64,000 nt of DNA from Acanthaster planci (taxonomy: Eukaryota; Echinodermata; Asteroidea; Valvatida; Acanthasteridae), in assembly GCF_001949145.1 (NCBI RefSeq), contig NW_019091364.1, forward strand, positions 1,610,516 through 1,674,515, read 5' to 3'. Of the stretch, positions 25,212-37,200 are shown in pieces. The translations under genes and the position numbers were made by a program. Within the stretch, counting starts at the first letter, position 1. Every line of letters starts with the position of its first letter. The notes under the pieces were generated by a model. That model saw nothing but the letters and a program-made list of their open reading frames with translations. It was not told the DNA's origin and did not search any database.

Positions 25212-28200
25212 TCAGCTAGGCGTGGTCATGCCCGTCACCGTCCGGCGCTGGGGGGCGTACAGCCCCCGGGGTGGGTGGGGCTGCGAGTGGGCAGGGGATT
25301 TGCCCAGGGGGGCGGCGCTGCCAGTGGAGGACAGGGCTCGAGGTTTGGCCAGGCCGCGTCGCCGAATCTTAGGCAGGTTGTTGGTGGAGGAACTATTGAA
25401 AAAAAAAAAATTAATCAAAGTCCACACTTCAGGCAAATAAAACAAAAGATCACAGTGACTTTAAACTTTCCTCAGGCCAGAGGAAAAAAAATGCCAGAAA
25501 TATGTGCAAAGCAATTCTCACGAACGACGATGTTATACTGAAAGTTATTCTTCTTGAGATTTTGCCCCTAAATGAGACTGGTTTCCTCAAAACAACTCTC
25601 ATGAGTTTCTCTCACCTCTTCTTCAGAGCCGTTGTCGGTGAAGGGGCACTGGTAACAGGGGCACTGGATGTCCGTGGGTCTTGTGATTGGATGACACTGG
25701 AGATGGGGGACCACTAACATGGGGAAAAAAAATCGTGACGTGTTATTGGTGGAAGGAATGCCTGAAGGTGAACTATGCTGGTATACTAAGATATTGCAGC
25801 CAAATCCAATGAGCCCGATAAGGACGACAAACTGTGGCCACCGATTCTACCTCCAATGAATCAAGTTTTTCTTTGGTGACACAGCAGACACTGTTTTTGT
25901 GATGACAGACAACACGCTGTGGAGTTTCTGAGATGAAAGAGATGCTCAGCAAATGTGCCGAGGTATGTACTGTCACTTATAGGCCCTGCGCACTTTGTGC
26001 GAGGGCGCCACATACAGATTCAAAGCAGCATCTCCAAGGTGACTTTCTGCTCTATTTGTCAGTGTGCATGGAGTGGAATGACAATAAAAAACCCCAGCTC
26101 TTTCACATGGTGCGATCAGTGCCATGCTGAATGCAACAGAGAGCTTATGAAGTTGAGAAGCCACGTTGGGGGCTAGCAACTCCCAGGTGCATATTTCCCC
26201 AAGTCCCGACCAAGACTTCGCTTGAAGCCAAAGCTGAGTGTCAAAGAATCAACAACAAAGGTAAGGGAAAAATTAAAGCACTCAACCGTGGCTTCTCCTG
26301 AGAGCTCTCTGTGAAAACATGAGTGAATGGAAATGATGGTGGATGAATCATGGGCCAAGGGTCACTTCTGTCCCCGGTGAAATAGGAAATGGTAGATGAC
26401 GATGGAGAGTGACAAGACTGGTGCTGCCATCAAATCGAAATCAATCAAAACCTTGACAATTTTTGAAAACCATGCTACACTAATTTTGGAAGTGCTTCCA
26501 AACCGTGTCTCACAATGTCTCACTAACTTGACCCTCATCTTGGAAGTGCTTCCAAACCGTGTCTCACAATGTCTCACCAACTTGACCCTCATCTTGGAAG
26601 TGCTTCCAAACCGTGTCTCACAATGTCTCACCAACTTGACCCCATGGGGTAAAAATAAAACTTCAAACACAAAGCAAGTTTATCACCACATGACCAAGCA
26701 GCATTTTTTTTTTCAGTCACAACTCACTAATCATACTTACTGGGCTAAACCTGGGCGTAAAAGACGGACTCCATGGTGGACACTATTGCATGCCATAATC
26801 AAAAGGATTATTTACTCAATCAACACATTGCGTTGTATTTCTGGTGGCAGCGGTGGGATAAGCTCCCCTCACTATTGTTATTCATTTCATTCCTTTGTGT
26901 CTTTACGTTGTGCAAATGCCTATGGAACTGCATGATTAATCTCGGAAACCAGGGATAAATTTGGTTGAGCTCAAGACACCTCAACTTCCAAAGAGCAACC
27001 ATTTTTGTCACGCTCCTAGATGGTAGTCTATAGATCCTTCCAATAACATTCACACTGAAACAATCATCGGCCTACACTGGAAACAAGCCTCATTTCGGAT
27101 ATCAAAATTGGGGAGTGCAACAGAACTACTCCTCAAGGGACCTTTATCAATTCACTTCGAATTTAACAATGGTTTGTTAGATTTATGCACCTACCACGTG
27201 TGAGTTGTCTTTGCCGGTACCCAAATGAATGCCTTCCTGGCAATATTCCTCCAGTAGTGATAAACCTAGAACAAGACAAAACATATTCAAAAGATGCAAT
27301 GATCTGAAGTTATTTTATGACTTCTAGTCTCAAAAGTGGCAGTTTGACTTCCACACTGATTTGAAGTCAGATGTCCACAAGTGAGTATGCGACACGATGA
27401 CCCTAACTCACACACTAGTGGATATAGAACACACTAGTGAATCTCTGACACACTAGTGGATATCTGACACACTAGTGGATATCTGACACACACTGGTGGA
27501 CACCTCACATACTTGTGGATACGTGTCCTGACACACTAGTGGTTAACAGACACACTAGTGGATATCTAACACGCTAGTGGATATCTCACACATCAGTGGA
27601 TATCAGATATACTAGCAAATATCTATAACACTAATGGATAGTTGATACACTAGTTGATATCTGACACACAAGTGTGGATATCTGAAAAATTCCTATCCAA
27701 CGTCAACCTTCTAATTTACCTTTTGCATGCTGCCTGTGGTACTTGCGTACCCACTCGTCCAACAGGATATTGAAGTAGCGCGGGTTCTCAAAGAACCTCA
27801 TGTACTTGTGGGAGGTCGGGGAGGGGAAGACGCGCTCAAAGCCCCCGCAGCGACTGTACTCGTCCTCTGCCTCGGTTAGGATACGCAGGTCGTCGGGGGT
27901 CAGCGTGTCCAGGATGGACATGCGGCATTGCTGTATGGAGGTTACGACAAAATAAACATCAAAATAAATTAGTCAAATGAAATCCCAAAATAAATAAATC
28001 CAAAATCACCAGTGTGTATTCGCTGGTGATTTTGGATTGGTGTGAACAAGCAACAACATTGACATTTGTGGCCGAGATTGAACAAGATGTTTCTAGAATT
28101 GGTACAGTTAAAGGGTGTAATGTTAATCTGTAATTCATCTTCATTTAATTCAAAGTACATCTTAGAATGCAATTCATCCGTTGAGTCTCACGAAAAACAT

Positions 28201-31200
28201 GGCAAAGTTCAACAACTTTTGATGTTGAATATTTTGACACAATACTGACCAGATTTTGATATACGTCCCGCTTGATTATGTTTTCTTTGAGTTCAATTTT
28301 ATCTCCTGCTTATTTTTACAGCCAAAAATATCTTTTTTACCCTCCATGTGCAACACTAGTCTTGAAAGTCAGGACAGTGTAAGAAATAAGAAATAAATAA
28401 AATATGATATCTGAGCCTGACATCAACATAACCTGGAAATAAAATGTACTGGTGGAACTCACGTTAGGCTATTTAGAACATTTAGTATATGGCTATGTCT
28501 GTAAAGGGAAGATTTCTTGCCTCATCGATGTGTTTCTGCGTGTAGAAGACATGTTTGGCCCTCTCGTCACTGGAGAGTTGGGTCTGGTACAACCGCTTGT
28601 CCATGAATATGTCACTGCCGCGTACCCTGGGTGACAAAGAGGAACTCTTCTTGGTCGACTTCTTAACTAGAAGTTCACTGATCAGGATTTATGATTGTGG
28701 ATCACAGGGTCAGGGGCTCGAATCCAGCTGTTGGCATTTAACTGCGGCCTTGGGCAAGTCATTTCATTTTAATGATGTTATCATATGTAAAGTACCTAGA
28801 GCATCAATTTAGGCGGATTTGGCGCTATGCAAGAACTTTCTTTCTTTATTTATTTATTATTTATTGATCATTTCAGCCTCACCTGGTCACTTGCCTTAAC
28901 ACAAAGAGTAAAAATGGGTAACGACATAAGCTTGGGAGCCGCCTGAGATAGCACTAAGCTTATCGGAACTCCTCATCAATATTGTAGAAGTTCATAATCT
29001 ACTATTTCACAGAAATCTCCGAAAAAGAAAAAAAATGGAATTTGGTGAAAAATACGTAGAAACATACTTGGAGGAGCTGCTGCTGGTTGGCGTCAGGACA
29101 GAGTAAATGTCTCTCTTGTCCGGGATGTGGAAGCCAGAGATGTTGAGCAGATCCTTGATCATCTCTCCCTTGATGCTGACATCCAGGGGAGAGTTAGAAT
29201 GAAGACTGCAATGGAAAATATCATCCCAGATTACTGGATCATGCCATACTTAATTAAAACAAACACCTGTGAGCTTTAAGCATCGTTTTAGACTCGCAAA
29301 CAATTCTATTTCGCCTTGCAGAACTTTCTGTTTATGATAATTTCCCGGCCAAATTTTCGTCAGGAATACCTCGGGGAGATGTTGACTTCCAGAATCCAGG
29401 GCTTGAGATTTTCGTCCAGCATGACGTCAAAACCGAACAGCTCGTGGACGCAGTAACGGCTCTTGACATTGAGCTTGACCATGCTGTTGACCGTGGAGTC
29501 CACACTGCAGAACGAAAACCGGTTAGTGCAAATAACTGGAGATGGACGTCACTTCAGTGGACGAAGCTATAAAATTCCACGCAGCAATTCCGTTGTTGAC
29601 TTTATATACACGTATTCACATCACATATTGGTTCTGACCGCATACCAGTCGAGAATCCTACACTGAAATGCACTGTTTCTGAGGTCTTGTCCGAATCAAC
29701 TGGCTATGGCTTGGAGTAATGCACATGTTTATAGGAAGGAGTTGCCTGCCGCTAGCCACTGGTTTCCATAAGCCCATATGCTATTCAAAGCCACAGCGAC
29801 AACTTTCGACCATACCCCCGTATTTACTGCTGAGTAACTAAGCCAGTCTGGTATTTCAAACAAGCAAAGTCATTCAGGAGCAAAGCATGCGTACGAGTCC
29901 ACATAAGGCTGCAATGATAGGGCAGACCTCGCACGCACTTCATTCTGAGCATGCTCTGTTGGAATACCGCACTAGCTCATTCCCAAGTTGGTAGATCTGA
30001 GGTGACAAAAGCGCAGGACGTACCTGATGATAGTCTTGACCACGACGTCCTTGATGTTCTCCCAGACGCTGACAGTGTCTATCCCCATGGGTTTCAAGTA
30101 GCCCCACAAAGCTTTCAGGCCCCTGTACAACAACAGCAAAAAAAAAACAAATGCAAACTTTGGAACTGTCTTGGCTTTCTGAAGCTGCTCAATTTCTAAG
30201 CCACGCGTTAGGGATGAGTTTGACCTGTAGAGATATCTCACTGCAAACCTTGCCAACTTAAGTGGAACAATTTCTGACGAGAAAATCCTTGATGAAATAA
30301 CTACACAACAACACATCAGTTCTGTGCACATTCTGTCGTCATAAATTCTCCAAGTACTCCGAGCACTACGTGAGTGAAAATCCGTACTCACTATTTATAA
30401 GCGGTCCACCTGACAAGACTAAACAGCGCCCTCTACAATCTGGCACCGAGCGTATAAGTACTGCAAATCAATATAAGGCAAAGGGGCTTTCACAGGGTCA
30501 TTTTTCACGTGGACCGTCAGGAATTGACGGGGGGGGGAGGTGCATTTACCATTTGTGTCCCTCACAGGCCGTGTAGTCGCTGTTGGGTGTGAAGTCAGCA
30601 TTCTTCTTGTTGATGCTGTAGTTGGTCAGATGCATGAACTTGTTGGACAGGTTCTTCATGGATGCTGAGTACCTGTGCGGGACCAACCAAAATTGAGACA
30701 TGAAACAGCGGTATAAGTTGACATAGGAGATGATTAGGGATACACCGTTCAATATATGGATACCTGCGTATCTCCTAAAGAAACAAATTCAACTATACTG
30801 GACTGACAAAAGACATGACCATTCATGACATATTTTTAAAAATTCCATCAATAAAACACAGGAATTTACTCCATCTACATCTCTTCTCAGCCCAAATAAA
30901 AATCATGGATCTCAGAACAAATGTCATTCATTTCAAATGAAAATGCAAATGTTAATCTTTTCAGCAGCTCTGTAAAAATGAGTCACAAGTCTCCGGAGCA
31001 ACTTTCAAGTATTAGTTTGGTACCATAAAAATGGACGTTGCGTAAATGTTAAAGTGTTGAGGAGTTCTATTGCTTTAACATTGTGCAAGATTCTTTCAAA
31101 GGCCTTGAACTCGAAAGTGGCTCTTGCAACATTTGACTCATTTTCACAGAGCTGGTCACAAATGCACATGCATTTTGTTGGGGGGGGGTGGCGTAGATGA

Positions 31201-34200
31201 ATTTTTTTTTTCATAAAATATTGCTTCTCCACGTATCCAAGCCAATCACTCACTTCATGGTGGCGAATCTAGCCAGCCCGTCCTGAAAGACGTAGATCTT
31301 GAGCGGGTCATAGGACTTGACGTAGACGTAGATGCGTAGGTCAAACTTGCTGCCGTTGATGAGGAAGGGCTTGGACAGGTAGCGCTGGACGATAACCGGC
31401 TTGCGCCGCGGGATCTGGCTCCACTTGTGGACAACACGGATACCGTTACCTCGGGCCGAAGCCGGCTGAAAGGAAATTTAAGAATGGCACAAGGTCACAG
31501 ATGCAGTTCTATCCGCCCCGAGTTGATATGCACCCTTACCGGCAGAGAGACAAGCCACTGGGAGGTTTTCCAGCCATGCTCCCACACTAAACCTGCGTGT
31601 GCGCACGGTGAATTCCCACCAAAGGATTGTTCCCGTCCCCTTGCTGCTTTAGTTCCGCCCCTCCAATGCCCTAGGGAAAAGTTTGTCTCCGTGTCGGGAT
31701 CATCTCCAGCTCTGCAACACACTGCTAAAGGTTACCCAGGAATCAAATGGAAATTGTCCAAACGTGACTGCAAATCTGACAGGTGTATGTTTGCACTGCA
31801 TTTAAATTAATGGTCACGACGTGAATGTCTGAATTTATCAAAATTTACACCTGGTGCTGCGAACAGACTCTCTTCACAAATGTAGTGAACAAATCTTTTA
31901 GGCACAGAAAATCTCTGCTTAGCACAAGCAGGATACCAGCCAAATGCCATGCGATACAAACCACAGGTAGCTGGGTCCCAGTTCCACTGTGCTTATTGCC
32001 TAATTTCGCTAGGCTTTCTTTCTTTTATTTTCGCTATTCCGCTTACAGGTTTCAGGATCCATTTCTGCTTGGTGCCCCCGTCCTCCCAGGCTCGCTTCAG
32101 CAGTTTGAGGTCGTAGGGCAGGCAGTAGGTCTGGGGGAAGAACCCGTAGTCCCGCTTGCCAAAGTGCACCTGCATCTTGTACAGGTTGCGCCAGAGTCGG
32201 TCCTTACGCCCAATCTGGAACGAGCCAGGCAGATGGTTGACCTGTAACAAACAAGAATTGGAAACCTTCTATTGAGCACGGATATTCACACCCCTGGAAT
32301 GGTTTTCAACCGGTCTCCGTGAAGCCCCTCCCCTAAGACCAACACCTTACTGAATGTATGGAAAAAAAACATTAACATGCGATGGTGTAGTGAATCACTC
32401 CATTAATCAACTCAGTGGATCTTAAGCTGAGCCCGACCGATCTGGGGTGGCGTTTCCGTAACAGCCCAAGTTGACACAGCAGAAAATGTTATCCAGATTT
32501 CATTTTTGGATTTCCAAAGCTCTCCTGTCTTTTTTTTACCTTCTGGTGCTCCCGGACCATCTTGAAGGCATTGGCTTTCATGTGTTTACCCCAGTAACCA
32601 AGCCATTCATTCGCTTCTGTGGAAGAAAAAAACCACAGAAGTTAGTTACAGAACTTTCTCCTCCCAAAGAACCACTTTTACCTACGGGATAATCCCAGTT
32701 GAGATTTCATCAGACTTTACCACTAAATACAGGAAAGAACATGCCAACTTCAGAAACAGGATCTGCTCGAAACTCTGACACTGCATTTGAAATTTTTCAA
32801 ACACATCTAAGGCCGCATACGAATCTTGCGCCAAGAGCTAGCTCTCGGTCCTTGCCTTGGTCCTAAATCTGTAGCCACGCGCTGACGAGAGTGGTAGCCA
32901 CAGCTCTGGAAGCCAGATCTGGATATGGCTGAACTTACATGTAACTGTCGAGGCAAACAAATGGCATTAAGAATGGCTTACTTCTGGTCGCTCGGAAGCC
33001 AGACCTGGCGATGCAGTTCTTGATTACGTTGGGCGTGATAGGGCTCATCCTCCACTTGAGAAGCTTCCGGATTTCCCAGGGAAACTGGACGGCTGGGACG
33101 GGTAAAAAAAAAGAAATCTGTCATGTTACTGTAATCAAGACTGTTAATCCACTGGCTCTTTGCAAAACGGGAACCCCTCACAATGAAAACCGCAAAAATC
33201 ACTGTTCCACAAGGACTATTTACCGTACATAATCACCTCATCCACTATTACAAGGAAGTATAAAATAGACTAAAAATTTAAGGTGAACATAAATCCAGCT
33301 ATGTTAGTCTCAGAAGGTGGATGGACAAAGTTTCGGGGCATAGCTCCATGAAATGCTTGCCTGGCTGCAAGAAATTTCACTTTTTTAATAGTCACCATTC
33401 TCAAATTTTCTTTCCGGCCTGACACTCTACTTAAAGCTGATTTTATGGAAGTTTTTAGGGTTCCAGTATGCTCAGCCGAGTGAAAAATCACTCTCTTGTC
33501 TACCTTTTTCCTCCACCCCTACGAAGTTAATCGTAGGCGGGATGTTGCTGAAGAGACTAGGGCTCAGGGCCGGTAGGGCATCGTCGGCGCCTGTGGTCAG
33601 GTACTGGAACATACGCGAGCCTGTCCGGCTGGACAGGCTGACTCGGTTCCCCTCCCTGGGAGGCTTGCCGATCGCTGCTGTAGCTATAGCCGCTGGCAAT
33701 GGCACGTTGGTCAGCTGGTAGAGAGAGTCGTTGCTGGCGATGGAATAGTCGTCCGATTCATCTGCGGAAACAAAATGTGCGGAACAAGAACATCCAAGGT
33801 TTCATTTGATCTCGGCCTAAGACAATCCAAAGTCAGCACACCACACGTATCTTCAGATCCTGCACCTAGGATATTCCAGGCATCACCGATGTACGATCAA
33901 ACTGTGTAGAATTTAGGATTCAGCTTTGAGCCAAGTGTATAACATTAAAAGGGTTAAAACGAAAACTGAGAGGAAATTTTTTAGTTTCCTTTCGGACTCA
34001 CCATCTTCATCGAGGACATCTCCCTCGATGCCGCCTATTTCATCGTCCTCCTCAAAGTCATCAAACAATGCTCCGTCTCCGGGCGTCCTCTCGCTGGTGG
34101 GTGGGATGATAAGAGAAACCAAGAGGCAATTAAAGCTTTTGAGAGACAGTAGTGAAGCTTGTGTGTCCATAATGAGAATACCAGGTCAAGGTCGCCTGAG

Positions 34201-37200
34201 TCAAACGCACAATCTTGTGGGTTATTCTGTGGGTAGCGGGTTCGAGACCGGGCTCCAGAGTTGTGTCTCTGATGCCTACATGTACATGTGTATGTATCCC
34301 CAAGCAAGATGTTATTACAAGCAACTTTCCTCCGCCATGAGTACGAACAAGTATCTGCAAGGGTCAATCTAGTTCTTGGTTGGAATAAGCTGGTGGTATC
34401 AATACTGATATCAAGCTGTGTACTTCTTCCAAAGAGCTGATAGTCTCAAGCTCTACACCCACGTTGAGCGGAGGTAAATTCAAACCACACTTACATAATT
34501 CTACTGTATCAAACAGTGGTGACTGTTCCCTTACATCGAAATACTTTGGACAAACAACTTGGTATATATTTGTTTTAACATAGGATGAGGCACACGATTT
34601 ACAGGTAATGCCCCTTTAATATACTTTTCTCACATGTGCCACTTGTAAGCTTTAATCTCCAGAAAAATGTCAGAGAAATTTTTTAATTAATAGGGAAGGG
34701 GCCTACATGTAAACAAATCTTTTAAATCTGAAACCGATTTTCAATGGTCATGTTTGAGAAATACAAGTTGTATCTAAAATTACACTTGCATGTACATGTA
34801 CAGGTACATTGTGACACGTATTGTACATGGATGTACAATGTATGTGTACATGATGGTGATCAGACATTTATTCAGTGCTGTCATTCTTACATGTACATGG
34901 GGTAAGTCCAGAAATTAGGGGTCCAAAAGTGGAACATTTTTGTGTCCCTGTTACATCTGGCCTTTGTTATTTGATGTGGAAAAATAACCAGGATCAACTA
35001 CTACTATTTGTTTGGCAGGTACATTGTAAGTTGCATTAATTCATCGCTCTGGGAAATTAGGAAATGTGTTCTGAACTTACAAAATCATATGTCAGATGTA
35101 ACAGGGACACGAAATAAAATGGATCCCTAATTTCTGGAATTACTCACATGCAATCAGCATTACAAAAGTAGTTGTACAGACAAACAGACTTAGGTATCAG
35201 AGTACAACAAAACACAGGGTGACAGAAATTTCAAAGCAAGATTAAAAGACAACATTTAGGTGTCAGGTTAAGCAATGCTTTTGTACAGACAGGAAACAAG
35301 CAAGCCACCAAGATGTGGACACAGAACAGACAAAACATAACATACAACAAACAAGTGTACATGTACTACAATGCATGTGTGCATACATGTATGTTTGTAC
35401 ACAAATGTAAACCTTTTGAACAGTGACATACATGTCCAAGTTGGCCCGGCTATTGCGCCTTGAGGCTTTCGAACCAATCCTTGCTTGTGGGATTAATTTT
35501 CAATAAAAAATCTGTCAACAGCAAAACAAAGCTACTGTGCAAATATTTGATGGCCACAAAAATTCAATATCTACTCTTCACAATCGATAACTATTTCACA
35601 GCCAAAAAAAATAAAAAACAGAGCAGGCACATCAAAGAGAGGGCCCTACATAAAAAGTGGATAATAAGTGGATTCAATTAAACAGTGTTTGAACTGGGTT
35701 CACCAGCTGTCCAGAGACTGTTGACTCAGTCAATCGCCGTTTCATGTATCACATTCTGCATGACTGACTTCAAATATTTACCTCGGTGGCAATAAAAGAG
35801 AGAATGGGGGGGCGGAACCTGCAGGCGGGAGTGTCAAATAATTAATCAAAAGCTGAAGGGCCCTCGAAGCGTAGGATTCAAGAACGCTCTGTGGCAAAGC
35901 TGGATTTGATTACGAACGTCGGGCGGGAGGGATGAGGGGATTTGGCTGTGATAGCTTCTAAAATGGCAGCTGGAGCTAGCCTGTAATTGCCCCAACTTGC
36001 AAACAACTTTACACTCCATAGTGGATGTATCCCATTTCTGGTCAAGCACTGTACTGTGTGTGTGTGTGTGGGTGGGGGGGGGTTAATATATAAAGTGCTA
36101 TTTCTATCAGTAATACTAATAACAAGACTTGAGACTCAACATTTTTGATAATCCAAAAGGAGTGTAAAGTCTTCAGTTGAAATAAATGCTCCTCGCCAAA
36201 ACATGATGCCACAGACCAAAGTACAGGTGGAATTTGCTCCGATGTGATTAATGATGTTATCAAATTTAATAAATTATTGAGGTGAAAGTGTGAGGATGAA
36301 TATAGATTGCTTGTACTGTGTTAATAATTGATGAGGGAGGATTACTGTGAACTACATGTACAGTATACTACGCTGAATTTATTTCAAAAAAAATTCAATA
36401 AAAACTTACACATGATGCATTCTGCATTTTCTAATGCGGCATTTTTGTGAAATAAAAGTCTCGAGAGTGTAGTTTAACAATGCAGCGCATGAATCACTAT
36501 GCTTGCCAATTTCCTCCATCGTTAAGTGATTTCAACAGTCTACATGTAGCTTTCTGAAGACCGTGATAGATACATGTACATGTACATACACAGTGAAGTG
36601 GCTCACTAGGAGGGGCCTAGATTTCACTAATATTTTTCCTCTTTCAGCAACAAAACCCACAATCCTGACATCGTCATGCTTGTGGCTTGTTCGTCAAACA
36701 TTGGCATTCAGGGACACGTTATTTCATTGGGTTATGACATGAATCGATGAAATGACATACATATTGTTCAAATGAACGCAGCCCCGGTAATTACAAATGA
36801 TCGTGTGTCGTATGAAAAAGAAGTAAAAAAAACTAGCCCAGGGCAAATTCCTTGTTTACAACTGTATGTGGAGGGGAGTCAGGTTTTTTTTTTAATTATT
36901 AAATATTTTCAATTTCAACAATCAGGATAATGCTCTATTCTATTCACGTGTAAACCATTGGCAAACCAGTTCAGGTGAACAATTTGGACAATCCGCTTTC
37001 CACTTGATCTCAGATTAAAACCTGACCCGAACCCAGACTTTCACATCTACTGTACAAATGAATTTAAGGAACTGGTTCACTACTTAGATTCTGGGTCAGT
37101 ATAGAACCTCGATGTCTTTCTTAGTTGGCACGCAGAAATTTATGTGAAGCGTCACTACGCAAATGTTAGTATCACCAAGCAATAACAACTGATCTTGCCA

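Noticed and set aside
26396-26935. 179-codon plus-strand ORF
   Set aside because: Its body is the 54-bp tandem repeat inside TTLL4 intron 14. The open frame follows from the repeat period.
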